Assembly (NCBI GenBank): GCA_015501055.1
Contig: JADNYV010000410.1
Span: 1 to 31,000 of the forward strand
DNA from: Mucidula mucida
Taxonomy: Eukaryota > Basidiomycota > Agaricomycetes > Agaricales > Physalacriaceae
Reading direction: 5' to 3'
Length of the DNA stretch: 31,000 nucleotides
Both the position numbers and the translations under genes were made by a program. Positions 10,641 through 21,647 of the stretch are shown in pieces (position 1 is the first letter of the stretch; each line of letters begins with the position of its first letter). Under the pieces are notes generated by a model. The model made no database searches, was not told the origin of the DNA, and saw only the letters and a list, made by a program, of their open reading frames with translations.

Positions 10641-11777
10641 ATGCTATTCAACTCCATCTACGTCTTCACGCTTGCCGCCATTTCCATCGCATCTCCTTTG
10701 CATACCCCGCTGTCGTTTTCCCCTCGTTCGGGTTTACAGCGACGCACTCCCGACGCAAAAGAGGTCACCATACGGGGAGAGCCGTGGCATGGTATCGAGG
10801 ACTGCGACGACTGCGAGGATCCGTGCAAGGACAAGGACTGTGGCGAGCCCGAGGAGGAGAAGGACTGGTAAGTCCTTCTTTTCCACCTGCTTCACTTTGT
10901 CAGTTGACTCGGTTCGATTCGACAGTCTGATTGGCTATATCAAGCTTACCACGCGCGACGGCGAGGACTATGGCTACGTAGGAAAGGACATGACCGAATA
11001 TGGCGCGTACATAAAAGCCACATGCGATGAAGATCGTCTACTTGTCGTCATCGACGAGGCTGTGGACACTTCGGGGCTCTTTGATATTCAGACTATCGTG
11101 AGTACTGTTTTGTACTGCCATTCAAATTCACATCTGACGCGCCCTGACTATATCAGAACGGTCCGTATCCTGATTATCCCTACCTCGCTGGCATCGTCGG
11201 TTGGTCAAGCACGTCCAACGATATTGGCAAGGGAAGTCACAAGTACGCATTCACGGTCCCTCCTTCTCTGTCTTGTTCAGTCACACTGATATGACTTTCA
11301 GCCACTTCTACCTTGGTGGTGCTTCTTACCCTACCGTTGCCGGCGAATCAGCTCAACCCGTTTCGAACACCTTTACTTCCTTGACCGGCTTCTCAAGTAA
11401 CGTCGAGACTACCATTGTTCGTCTCTTCTTCTGCTATGTGGCTTTGAAGAAGTCAAGCTCATTGTTGAACAGTTCCACTCCTTCAATAAAGAGCACTCCA
11501 AGTCCTTGGATGTTCAGTGGTCCAATTCCGATGGATCCTGTCCTGGGACGTTCATATGTGTCTACGAAGAAGGTCAGTCGCTTTCTTCTTTCAGACCATC
11601 ACATACTCACTAGCCTACAGATGGCTCAGACGTTGTTGGGGGTTCAGGCGACCGCGATGCGTTCGCAGCCGCCTTCGGAAAGGGAACATGGGTGGTACGT
11701 GGCGCCTTTACTGGGTACGAGATAATCTGCTAATCTCTAAATCTCCGCAGACTCTCTCTTTCGAGGAGCAGGAGTGA
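10641..11777 (+). CDS. secreted protein with acidic Cys cluster
   Basis: Predicted exons are 10641-10867, 10926-11097, 11157-11242, 11302 to about 11396, about 11450 to 11572, 11621-11694 and 11751-11777, giving about 267 residues. The N-terminus MLFNSIYVFTLAAISIASPL is a clear signal peptide. A dibasic LQRR follows near residue 35, a possible processing site. Next comes a short acidic segment with four closely spaced cysteines (DCDDCEDPCKDKDC). The body resembles small secreted basidiomycete proteins with a lipocalin- or jelly-roll-like feel (IGYIKLTTRDGEDYGYVG; LDVQWSNSDGS; DRDAFAAAFGKGTWVTLSF), but I cannot name a family. The intron after residue ~160 is ambiguous: either 11397-11449 (53 bp) or 11417-11457 (41 bp) restores the frame. 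Promoter is pyrimidine-rich. Likely extracellular or wall-associated; activity unknown. Confidence 0.7.
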
Positions 11778-12661
11778 ACAAACTTAATAACTTGGATAAG
11801 CGTGCAGGAGGTTTTGTTTATGTAGCGACATGTTTGTTCTTCCAACGGACTTTTTTTTACGCTGGTTTTTCTTTGGGATGTTTGGTATGGATTTGCCTGT
11901 CTGTACATGTCGCCTTGCTTGAATATATGATCTTATGTTGCTGGAAGTAATGGCCGTTCTTGATAACAGAATCCTGTTCAAGCAAACGTTGTGACTGCCT
12001 TCAGTGGCCCTTCACTCTCTCGGCCTGCGTATTATAGACTCACATTCTTTCTATTACAAGACTTACTCTGCAGGACTACGTCCCAGAACCTGCCCTGCCA
12101 AAGTGAATGTAGTGAATTGTAACTTTTGTTGGTTGCTTCGCTCGAGCTCTCAAAGTCATTTTGGGGAAACACTCTTGGATTCGATCGGATACACATGCCT
12201 TTGGATTCACGGCGGAAAAGAGGATGCATGTAGATGCGTTTCGCGACGGCTGGTATGTCATAAGAACATGTCGCCAGTATGGCGGACTTTGAAACTTGCC
12301 GACGTCTTTGTACTTGACATGCTGTAAATGCCATTCAGTGAATGTAGTGTTATCTTTCACGAGAATATGTTGCTGCTATTGAGTATGATGAAGTCGAAGT
12401 AGTCCCCCAGAGGACCCATATAACTCGTTCTTTGGAAGCCGGCCGATCGGCACTGCCAACTGGGATTCCGCGCGTCAGGAACCTCTGCCTCTTGCCGTCA
12501 GAACGCGTAGTCAAAATCCATGCACTCTCCGCGGTCACTAGACCAGTGATGCCGTCGCATGACGACAATGGATAGGTACCCCTCCAGTTATCTGATAGTC
12601 GAGAGCTGTTTCTCATTCTTCAAAGACCCGTGAAGGATGAAAATATATTATTTTCCGCATC
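11778..12661. other. intergenic region, no gene seen
   Basis: About 0.9 kb between two same-strand genes. Only short frames without coding character on either strand; one T-run (about 11851-11858) in the 3' flank of the secreted-protein gene. Confidence 0.4.
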
Positions 12662-14481
12662 ATGTCCTCCACCGCTCTGGACGCGCTCGTTGACATCCTT
12701 TCGTCTCAGGTAAAAACGTTTCAAACAACGTACGCGGATGCGGGGCAGCCAGTCCCTTCCATCGACGAGCCGTAGCGTCCTAGCGCTCTGGACGCCGACC
12801 CAGCACTTATACAGATGAGAAAGCTGATTGTTGCAGCGGCGCATCAGCTCATATCGACTGTCAGGTCGCCCATCGAGATCATGCAGGAAGGAGGGTTCGC
12901 AGCGTTTACTTCTGTTGCTTTGGCTTATGTCGAAGACAACAACATTGTCGATATATTGATTGAGGCTGGACCACAGGTATGGTCATAGGACGCGTGTCTA
13001 CTACCGGTCTCTGATGATTTTGTAGGGACTCCGCCTTGATGATATTGCTGCTATTAGTGGAACGGATGCGTCAACATTAGGTGGGTACTTGTCTTTCCGG
13101 ATGACCCCGTTTCTAAAGATTGATTGTTCAGGACGTTTCCTACGTTATTTGGCGACACGACACGTCTTCAGAGAAGTTCTTACCGAACGTGTTTACCAAC
13201 AACCGTATCTCGTCTTTGCTTTTCAAGATGAAAAGTGTCAATGAGATTCAAGCCAAGTACGCTCCTTGTCAATTGAATGACCGTGTCTAACCACAATCAC
13301 TTACAGTCCTGTCGACCGATACGAAAAATCTCCCATGGCTGCTTTCATCTCATACGCGTACGACGCTCTCTTTCAACTCTTTCGTGCATCATGATATCTG
13401 ACCTCCTCTTTAGCGGTGCAGAATGTCTGAAGATTTCTCCGTACATCGCGCCGTATCTCCAAGACCCGAGCAAGGCAGCCACGCCATTCAACTTGGCGTA
13501 CGACACGACGGACACGATCTGGGACTTTGCAGGACGTCCTGGGAATGAAGCCAACGCGAAACGCCAGGCTGTCCTAATGGCAGGTGCGAACAAGCAGTTT
13601 TCGCCGGATATTTTCGTCAATGGTACTATCATATCAACTCGGATATTGTTATGAAGCTTACAGTGACTAGGTATCAATGGCAATAGCCTGAATACAGGGG
13701 ATGTCGTCGTCGATGTCGGTGGTGGTAGTGGATCTGCTACCATCTTACTACCCAGCGCATTCCCAAAACTTCAATACGTCGTTCAGGATTTAGCTCAACA
13801 AATCACAGAGGCCGAGAAGGCAAGCCCTTCTGTATTTTGTTTACCACCCCACCAAATTAACGCGACATTGTAGTACTGGGACACCAACTCGCCCGAGGCA
13901 GTAAAAACCGGGACCGTCAAACTCCAAGGTTCCCTCACCTCTCTCTCTGTCAAGCAACTGACTGCTGACTGTCAGACAGTGCACAACTTCTTTTCCCCGC
14001 AACCCGTCAAGGGCGCCGCAGTCTACTTTCTTCGCATGATTCTGCACGACTGGTCCGATGCCAAATGCCAGGAAATTCTCAAAAACCTTCGCGCCGCTGC
14101 CAGCCCCACCTCCAAGGTCGTTGTATTCGAGTCCATGGCGACGTACACCTGTGCGGACGCCTCGAATCCCGTTGAGGCACCCTACCCGCTCTTGGGTAAC
14201 CTCGGTGTCGCTGGAGGAGGATTCTTAACGGGTATGGATATAGGTGTAAGTTGTCTTGTTCGTTCCAATGTTTTATTCTGAACTCCTGTAGTTGTTAGCC
14301 ACACAAGGTGGGAAGGAGAGGACGAAGGACGAGTTTGAGGCGCTTGGGAAGCAGTGTGGCTGGAAGCTTGAAGCTGCGACGCCCGGCCAGCTTTACACTT
14401 TTGTTTTTCTGTCCTATCTAAATGTAAGGTTGTATATACCCCAATTACTTTGTGTAGTTTTCTTCATTGTACTAGTCGTAA
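12662..14481 (+). CDS. SAM-dependent O-methyltransferase, carrying a stop and a frameshift
   Basis: Class I (COMT-like) O-methyltransferase, transferring methyl from S-adenosylmethionine to a hydroxyl of a small molecule. Exons: 12662-12976, 13026-13080, 13132-13256, 13307-13357, 13414-13622, 13671-13819, 13874-13928, 13980-14245 and 14292 to about 14423, with a last codon after a possible 52 bp intron (stop 14479-14481). Without that intron it reads to 14537. Visible parts: helical dimerisation region (IVAAAHQLISTVRSPI), winged-helix segment (LRYLATRHVFRE), SAM motif I (VVVDVGGGSGSATILL), and the catalytic His in LRMILHDWSDAK. Two lesions break the frame: TAG at 12773-12775 (codon 38), where relatives have an aromatic residue in DEPF.P, and one extra base near 13175-13183 between HVFREV and PNVFTNNRIS. 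Both could be removed as GT...AG segments (see findings). The intron at 13820 starts with GC. Neighbour is a convergent transporter. Family certain; activity doubtful. Confidence 0.8.
13820..13873 (+). other. GC-AG intron in the methyltransferase gene
   Basis: The donor is AAG|GCAAGC and the acceptor TTGTAG. The join ITEAEK|YWDTNSPEAV is the expected family sequence, and reading through the intron would not keep the frame. A GC donor with an otherwise consensus 5' site is the accepted minor form. Confidence 0.75.
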
Positions 14482-14872
14482 GCATACCATTTTCATCGGA
14501 ATTCAACTTCGTGACGATGCGAACATACTGCGTTTGATACGCGTCAGTTTGAGAACTCCAACCATCCACATCTAACTGTGATGAATACTGCGTAGGAAGC
14601 CCATTCGGATCTATTAAAACTTTCAAGAAGTGAACAATACTTACATGTTGCATTCGTCCCGCATGGGTCCACAATCTCACGTCTTCGTACCCGAATAGAA
14701 GAGTACCTGCTTCTCGGAACCAGGATCATGATAGTCAGCTGGATGATATCGCGATAGAGGAAGAAGCGTCCCGCGCGCGCGCGCCCGGTGTTATCTCGCA
14801 CGAAGCACAAGTTGGTCCATTCATATCTCTACAAATATCAAAACAGATATACAAGAGGGGTATAAGCTATTC
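14482..14872. other. shared 3' flank of the convergent methyltransferase and transporter genes
   Basis: No gene. It contains an alternating (CG) run at about 14773-14784, which could favour Z-DNA, and ends at the transporter stop codon. Confidence 0.4.
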
Positions 14873-16693
14873 TTAGGCGACGACTTCAACGAGGCCGCGC
14901 TCCTTCGCCACCTCCGTAGCCATGACATGACCCGTTTCGTCCATGCGCGCACTAAGACCAATCAGTTGTTGTTAATTTGATATGCAGACAAAATAGAACT
15001 CACATGGCCTCATCTTCGAGCTCAGTGTGCTCCTTTACACGGAGGACGATCATGGGCAAGGCGAATGCAAGACCGGCAGCAAGGAGTACCCAAGTCGAGA
15101 TGAACATATTCATATATGGCACACCGACAGCATCCGCGCGCCAACTGCCCGCGCCTCCTGACGATTGAATGGATTTATCTATTCGGCAGTCAGGATCAAA
15201 ATTTTGCAATGATAGGAAAAACAAAGCTGCGTACAGAATCCAGCAAAGAAAGCAAGCTTCGACGGGTCGTTGGACATGGCACCCATGAGCCAGTACGACG
15301 TCGTCTGCCACATCGCGTCGAGCAGACCGCAAAAGATGTAGAAAAACACGCGCCCGACATAGGGCTTGTCGTATATGTCGACGCTCTGGTGAGCCGTTGC
15401 GCGGGTGTACTGCTTCTGGTAAAAGTATCCCCAGATGTGCACGACGAACACCATGAGGAAGAGGGCGGTCCAGCCAGCGTACGCGCGAACGCGACGCGAG
15501 ATGGACTTGCGGTCGAGGAGGAAACTGATGAGGACAGAGCCGATGATTTGGGAGATCCAGTAGAGGAGATTGTTTAGACCGCGCGCACGAATGGTGAAGA
15601 GGGCGCCGTTAAATTCACTGAATTCTGCAAAGTATATGAGATGAAGTTTGGTCCAGAGGGAAATGACGTACGCCACGTGTAGAACCAGTTCGAGGCGAAA
15701 AACATGGGGAAGAGAAGGATGATCATGGGGTCGGTGCGGAGAGTAATCCAGAGCCCCATGATTTCTGTCTTCCAAGATAATTGGCGGGGAGTTGTGACCT
15801 TGGTGCCGTCAGAGCGAATCATCTTGTTGGGATCCGCCATAGCCATAGGGATCGCGACACCGATTAAAGTGAGAATGAGGAAACCAATGTAGGTTCCGTT
15901 ATCGACATTACCGGCCTAACAATTGCTGTAAATACGCGAAACAGCAAGAATTGAAAGACATACTGTAGAGTGCCAGTTACGCCCACATGCAACAGCAGCA
16001 CCGACGACACCACCTAGATTGAATATAGACCAGAAGATGGCGATAAACTTTCCCTTCTGCGATTCGGTCGGATAGGCCATCATAAGAGAGCCCTGCGCGG
16101 TCCAGAGGAGACCGGCGCATATACCAAGAATAGCACCCGCGGCGACGACGAAGGGGCCTGCACCGGCGTGGATATTCATGGCACTAGTGCACAAAGTTGG
16201 CGGGGGTGTCAAAGCTATGAACGAACGACTTACAGGTATGAGCCTATGTACAAGCAGTAGCCCATACTTCCTAGAAGCAGTGTCACTTTAGGACCAAGCA
16301 TGTTGTTGACCGATCTAAACATATCGTATTAAGAATGCAAGTGTATATATACTGAGAAAACAACGCACCCAGCAAAGAACGCCATGGCCGCGAAAGTTGC
16401 GTACAGCGCAGTGTTTGCATTCGAGTTGGTCGTCGAGTCGAGTTGTCCGCCGGCGCCGAGACCGTTCAACGCGTTGAACAGTCCCGGGCCCATGAAACAG
16501 ACGAATCCAAGCATGCTGACCTACGCGCCCGATCAGCGGCGATGTTGGAAAATTTCCGTTAAGAACATACCTGTGTGATGGGATTATAGTAGAGTCCCTT
16601 CAGGCCTTTGTGCTGCTCATAGATAGCGGGTCCATGGCCCTCATCGCTGGAACTGCCGTATCCTTTTTCCTGGTCGGCAGCGGGGGAGTCCAT
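14873..16693 (-). CDS. UNC93-like major facilitator (MFS) transporter
   Basis: Eight exons on the minus strand: 16693-16571, 16520-16369, 16314-16234, 16183-15964, 15915-15672, 15624-15235, 15178-15004 and 14951-14873. They sum to 487 residues with all phases consistent. The start MDSPAADQEKGYGSSSDEGH is cytosolic and acidic and is followed by the family's KGLYYNPITQVSMLGFVCF. Further hallmarks are GPGLFNALNGLGAGGQ, SVNNMLGPKVTLLLGSMGY, LLWTAQGSLMMAYPTE, FWSIFNLGGVVGAAVA, NGTYIGFLILTLIGV, FYTWQFSEFNGALFTIRAR, SYWLMGAMSNDPSKLAFFAG and YKSIQSSGGAGSWRAD. These define the fungal UNC93/DUF895-type branch of the MFS, about 11-12 membrane helices. Such proteins are plasma- or vacuolar-membrane transporters of unknown substrate. 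The C-terminus ends RGLVEVVA. No lesions. It converges on the methyltransferase gene 0.4 kb away. Confidence 0.88.
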
Positions 16694-16755
16694 GGTCGTG
16701 TGTGAGGCTGGGAAGCGGAGAAGAGAGCCAAACGTATTTCAGCATGCTTCTTAGA

Positions 16756-16764
16756 GCTTATATG
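16756..16764 (-). promoter_or_regulatory. TATA-like box upstream of the MFS gene
   Basis: On the minus strand CATATAAGC lies about 65 bp before the ATG at 16693. Confidence 0.4.
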
Positions 16765-18379
16765 CCGTCGCGCTGCCATTCCACCTGATAAGTACCACGC
16801 TATCAGGAACGGAATGGGGAGTCCATCAAAACCCGACACATCCTTCGGATCACAGGTCCAGAAGTGGGCTTTCGGCGAGTTATCTGACAGAAAGTCAACA
16901 ATTCATTGAGGCCAGGTAAGTAAAAGGTTGAAGACGAGTTTTGAGAAGGAAAGAGGTAAGAGTTGTGTAAGAGATGACAGGGTAAGATGCTCCTAGATAT
17001 TCGGCGTTTACCGGACTTTTCAGAGTCCGCTCCTTCGACGCGAGCGTCCTATCGATATGCAATTAGCTGTCAACGTACTCGACATTTGCGTCTAGGTCAT
17101 GGGCGGCCCTTCAATCAACATGCAATCTGCTTGTGCTCGCTTCGCGATAAGTTAGGAGGAACCCACCTTTCCCCGTTTGCATGTGGCGTCTATCAGCTGG
17201 CACCCTATCGAGCGTTTCATCTGGAGCTATAGGTCATCTGCTATCTAGATGCTGCTTTCCACCTTGCGTTCAACTGATCTTACGCGTTCTAGTCCTTATG
17301 GAAAAAGCTTGCTGAAACGACTTCGATTAAACGATTTACTGTAAGTGCTACCTGTGGCAGGCCGACGAAGGTCTTTCAAACTTTGTATGAATATCGACCA
17401 TATCATGAGCAGACCGTTTCCTAATGTCGTGTTATACTCGCGTGCAGGGTGTAGCGACACGCTATAAGCCCAACTCTACAGCGGTGTACTCGGGTGTGTA
17501 TCTCATACTCGTTCTAAGCCTAACTGACATGTACGGGAGAGCATCCGCCACTATACATAGCTGAGCACCCTAACCTACGGTGTTGCACTCCCGTGTATGA
17601 CAAGCAACGCCCCAGCCTGACGGGATCTAGGTAGTAGGCCTTGGGAAACGGGAGCTATTCCTTCATGCCCAATTTACTCTGTCCTGGTCTGCCAGCCCAG
17701 GAGAGTGCTACTTTGACTCCGCGCCATTACTTCACGAGAAGGAATATATCTTCTACCGCATAATTGATCAACGACAAGACGATTGTGGAGAGCTTGTTCC
17801 AGGAGAGACTGTCGACTCAGATGCTTGATCATGCTCGTGCCACAATCAAATCCTTCCAAACTTTCGCTTCCAAGACAGAAAGGTGACATTTGACCGCATA
17901 CCGAAAGCCCACTAAGAATAATAGGAAGAGACTGTCCAGGTTCGCATCCATGCCAATCGGAAGAAACACGCTTGATTCTGCACTTGTTGAGTCGAGCACC
18001 AGAATGCAATGTCTGTTCTGTCCCAGTCATTATTCAGCCCGTGCGTGAACACGACTCGACTGTGGGTTGCTCATTTCCCTCATCTAACGGGATGCCAGTC
18101 AGTGATATCCCCTGCCCAGAATGACAGTTACTACTAAACAGACGGTCATTCATAGTATACAAAACCGGATCGCGCTGTCAAGACTCAAAACATTCGTATG
18201 CGGAGTCGTGCTATCGATAAATCACTGGCCGCTTTGTCCCGTCAAGAAGACATTCGACTGCGAGATAAGACAGCTTAGCTAATCGTTGCCACATACACAA
18301 AACCAATTCAGATGTGCGAGCATACAATTTCATTTCCAATTGCATATACAGCTACATCTCTTGTGGTTGTCAATCCCTC
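16765..18379. other. long intergenic region, no gene recognised
   Basis: About 1.6 kb. It lies between the MFS promoter and the 3' end of the metallopeptidase gene. The longest open frame (17674-18030, minus) has no recognisable domain, no good splice partners and an unremarkable composition, so I do not call it. Nothing resembling a transposon end or tRNA was found. Confidence 0.4.
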
Positions 18380-19659
18380 TTACACATAATCAGAAAAGAA
18401 GGCATGGTTGCTAAAACACCAAAAAATCAATCACACAAAGCTCAAGAAACACGAAAAAAAAGAAAAACGAACTCAGCATTCAAATAAGCACGCGCAGGAC
18501 TACTGCTCGCCAAAGACTTGCATGCGCTCTCACCTACCAAAAAAAAAAAAATCAGGTTAACCCCTCCCTCAACCAAAAAAAAACACATACCATACGCATA
18601 ATCATCCGTACCCAAAACCTCCGGAAAATGCGTCCCCTCATGAATAATCGTGTCCGCCCTACTCCCAGCCCCAGTAGCCGGCGCATTCCAATAATAGCCG
18701 CACAAATACACCTCCCCATAACTAGACGGGTACACATACGCATACGTGTCCGCGTCCGTGCACGTGCAGTCGTACCACCACCCCGCGGGAGCACTCTCCA
18801 GCGTCTTGAACGACGCGAGAGTCCCAGAGTAGCGCGAGGACGCAAAGGCGCCGTACCACGTCGTCTGGAGGGTGCTCCCGGAGGGGTTGCTCTGCAGGTG
18901 CGAGACGGAGGCGCTGGCGAGCGCGGACGCGGCGGAGATGGCGGCGTTGTTCTGCGTCTGGCGCGTGCTGGAGCAGGAGTTGTAGGACGCGCGTTTGGAG
19001 AGGCCGGTGGTGGTAAGGGTGCCTCCGAGCGAGCTGGGGGAGAGCGCTTTGGCGGAGGAAAGTGAGCCCGTTAGGTGGAGGCTGGCGGCTGACGAGGTCG
19101 CCTCAATAGTGGTGAGGGTACCGTCTTCCTCGATGGCGTGGAACGAGGTCAGCGGGGTGACGGTAAACGCGCCTTCTCCCGCAGAGGTAAAGTTGTAAAA
19201 GTTGCCCACTATGAAAAAGAGTATATCAGCAAGTGGACAATGTACACGAACCGTAAATACCTTCATGGGTAACGTCGACACTCTCGCCGGCGGCGAGTAT
19301 GGTCACGGATTTCTCGGCCTTTTGGGCGACGACCTCTGGGATATATCGTACAGCGACACCAGTAAAGTCCGCTTCGACGCCGCTCTCTCCGGTGATGATG
19401 AACGACTGGGTCGCCCAGGAGCTCAACACAGTCCTCGGGTCATTCAAGAGCGTCACAGTCTCATCGCCAGTGTTCGTGATGGTGGTGACGACCTCCAATG
19501 CGCTGACATCAGTCAGACTTGCCGGTGCTGTAACATCGATAATGAGATGAAGCAATGGATATAATGAGATAACACCGCACCAGAGGTGGATATGGACAGC
19601 GACTTGGTCGCAGACGCAACACTCGCAGAGACAAGAGCGAAGAGAACTGAAGAGAACAT
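18380..19659 (-). CDS. secreted M35 metallopeptidase (deuterolysin / peptidyl-Lys type)
   Basis: Five exons, 19659-19581, 19527-19261, 19208-18591, 18533-18473 and 18410-18380, give 351 residues. The start MFSSVLFALVSASVASA is a signal peptide. A deuterolysin-type propeptide follows (LTDVSALEVVTTITNTGDET ... FTGVAVRYIPE) and ends at LSKR, a Kex2-like cleavage site. The mature domain starts ASYNSCSSTRQ. It carries the zinc site HEGTHF (HExxH), the third ligand Asp in GTDDYAYG, paired cysteines (YDCTCTDADTYAYVYP, VYLCG), and the expected C-terminal NADNHAFFSDYV. The last part appears only if the 62 bp intron 18411-18472 is removed; reading through gives an odd Phe/Val tail. The fourth intron holds long T runs on the coding strand. 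Enzymes of this group are extracellular and cut proteins at Lys or near basic residues. All catalytic residues are present. Confidence 0.9.
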
Positions 19660-19692
19660 CGCAGCGGTGCTGTATCATTTCTATCCTTCGTC

Positions 19693-19699
19693 CTTTTAT
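19693..19699 (-). promoter_or_regulatory. TATA box of the M35 peptidase gene
   Basis: Minus-strand ATAAAAG about 34-40 bp before the ATG at 19659. Confidence 0.55.
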
Positions 19700-21003
19700 C
19701 GTCGCGTCAGATGCTTCGCGTGCCATACGGTCGACCAGAACGCGCATGCGATGTCGCCTTTTCCATAGATGTCCTAGGCTGCAAGCATATGGAGGTTTAT
19801 CCGTATCCAGGTTGAAGATGAGAGGCAAAGAATACAAAGCCGTGATGCCAAGAGTTCGCAAGCAGGTGGGTTTGAAGGTCTTCCTCGTGCTTGCCATTCA
19901 ACGGCGCGTTCAATTCACCCGAGGAGGCAGAAGATAAGGACATACAAGGCTCTGTTGACGAGGTTCCGGTGATAAATGCGAAAGTATGGCGGCATCCTGT
20001 GGGTAGCCTATTATGGTTTTGTCAAGAATCAATCCAAGTAGGTTGACTTGCTACTGTACATTGCACCCCCTCTCTCGATCGTTTCCTTTGTCTTCTTCGC
20101 TGGTACCAGTCCCTTCATGACCCATTTTGATCCACATTTTTCCTCCTCTGCCTGTAATGTAAACCTGTCTGCATTTAGCATAGAATCCAGGTGGAAGTTG
20201 GGCTTCAGTACACTTGAATTTGACAAATCCGAGCTTCATATTTCCAATGTAATCCTGTTTTGTGAGTGGCTTGTTCCTTTTGTCTGTTGAGAAACTGCAG
20301 CTAGGCAGGAAACAAAGTGTTTTACCTGGACGGATTGGAGATGTGGTATCCCGTTCATTAATCGCGCCGTATATTCGTGTCGTTAGGCTGGGGCGGCAGC
20401 CAAGGTAACCCATTCGAACGATATGTAGTCTTCATGATGATGGAGGGCAATGAGCAAGCTACGGCAATCGGACCGGAAGCCGTGGGTGATGAATCCTCTC
20501 GTATCCCACACTTAACGACTGCTAGAGCTGGACAGAACAGAGAGTGGCTCTTGAATTAACTTTGATATTTCATCGCCAGTCGTATTGCGCCTCCTGACGC
20601 CAGTAAAATGGTTGGTCCAATTCCTATACGAATGTCATGGGGATGCATTGTACGGTGCTCCTCTTGACGCGACAAATGATAGGAACACGCGCTTACTTGA
20701 CATCGCAACTGACCGCCGAGGATTCAATTTACGAGCTGCTGAGCTCTAGGTTACTTGGCAAAAAAACTTTTAGCAACGCGGCCGCGTCGAGCGAGCTCTC
20801 GGCCACAAACGATGTTGACGTCACTAGCAAATAGCGCATGATTTTAGGGCTTTCCGTTCCAATTCGTCAAAAGAGTACAAAGAGAAAGAGTCGGACGTAG
20901 ATACGTAGCATTGAGGACATGGTAATCAAGCCTCGCGGATCGTAGGGTGGAATGAAGAAAAATGTTCTATGAACGAAAAAGCCACGCTAAAAAGACCCGC
21001 CCT
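19700..21003. other. intergenic region, one orphan frame
   Basis: About 1.3 kb. One minus-strand frame (20413-20051) reads KLGFVKFKCTEAQLPPGFYA and a Lys/Gly/Glu-rich tail. It has a possible small intron near its start, but no domain I recognise and no convincing initiator. It could be a decayed gene piece. The remainder shows nothing. Confidence 0.3.
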
Positions 21004-21647
21004 CTACTCGTCCGACGTCGTGGGCTGACGTGCTGGGGGCACGCTTCCAGCCCCGATGTTGCCGAGAATAGGCTTAAGGACACTGAGGTAGGTCACTTGA
21101 GCACCCTGAAAAGCGGAGTGAGTCAAGATAGAGGTACGTGGCCGATACGCGTGCTTACCCGGAAGTAGGGAAGCTGGAGCCAGGCAATGAAGAGGGTCTT
21201 GAAGGCGAAATACCATGGGACATAGTAGAGGACGAGCCGGAGAGCGATGCTCTCGGTGAAATTGAAAAAGCCGAACACGACCCAGTACGTGAGCCACTGA
21301 ATGTCATCCTGCGGCGAGGGCGACTCAATGGCCTTGAAGGACAGATATGCGGGGAGAGCCCAGCCGACGAGGTTGGAGACGGGAGCAGCGAGGGCGTTGA
21401 ATATGTGCAGGAACACCAGGAAGAACGCGCCACCGAGTACGGCGTACGCCTTGGGAACTTGTGTCCTCTGCTCGAGGTTGAGCAAGATGGGGTACTTTGT
21501 GAGCTGCACGCAACGTATCAGCACACGACCAATAAGCTAGAAGCGGGCTAGACGAACCTCCTTGTCGAGCTGGTTATAGTAGTAGCCCGCCTTGTTCTGC
21601 ACTTGGACGAACACAGGGTGCTGCTGCAATTTTTCGGCGGCGGACAT
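21004..21647 (-). CDS. YOP1: YOP1/REEP (TB2/DP1/HVA22) ER-shaping protein
   Basis: Three exons on the minus strand, 21647-21558, 21503-21159 and 21105-21004, give 178 residues. The order of parts matches yeast Yop1 and animal REEP5: an amphipathic N-terminus (MSAAEKLQQHPVFVQVQNKA) and YYYNQLDKELTKYPILLNLE. Then come the first hydrophobic hairpin (KAYAVLGGAFFLVFLHIFNA), NLVGWALPAYLSFKAIESP, DDIQWLTYWVVFGFFNFTES, and a second hairpin (LVLYYVPWYFAFKTLFIAWL), ending with GAQVTYLSVLKPIL. These proteins wedge into the cytosolic leaflet of the tubular endoplasmic reticulum and curve it, working with reticulons and with Rab/Yip proteins. Length is normal and no key part is missing. It is transcribed away from OST5 through a 224 bp shared promoter. 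Confidence 0.95.

Noticed and set aside
11397..11457. Apparent frameshift in the secreted acidic-Cys protein
   Set aside because: A 53 bp or a 41 bp GT...AG intron fits and restores the frame, so no lesion is needed.
14773..14784. CG dinucleotide run as a functional element
   Set aside because: Too short to claim more than a local composition oddity in a 3' flank.
15116..15577. 153-residue plus-strand open frame
   Set aside because: Antisense shadow of the MFS transporter exons.
17940..17955. GGTTCGCATCC as a tRNA B box
   Set aside because: No A box at a fitting distance and no cloverleaf pairing.
17674..18030. 118-residue minus-strand open frame
   Set aside because: No domain, no splice context, composition like non-coding DNA.
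18442..18480. Aberrant C-terminus of the M35 peptidase
   Set aside because: Explained by an extra intron; the true end matches the family.
18628..19065. 145-residue plus-strand open frame
   Set aside because: Arg/Gly-rich shadow opposite the M35 mature-domain exon.
20051..20413. 120-residue minus-strand frame as a gene
   Set aside because: No recognisable domain and no convincing start; kept only as an orphan fragment within the intergenic note.
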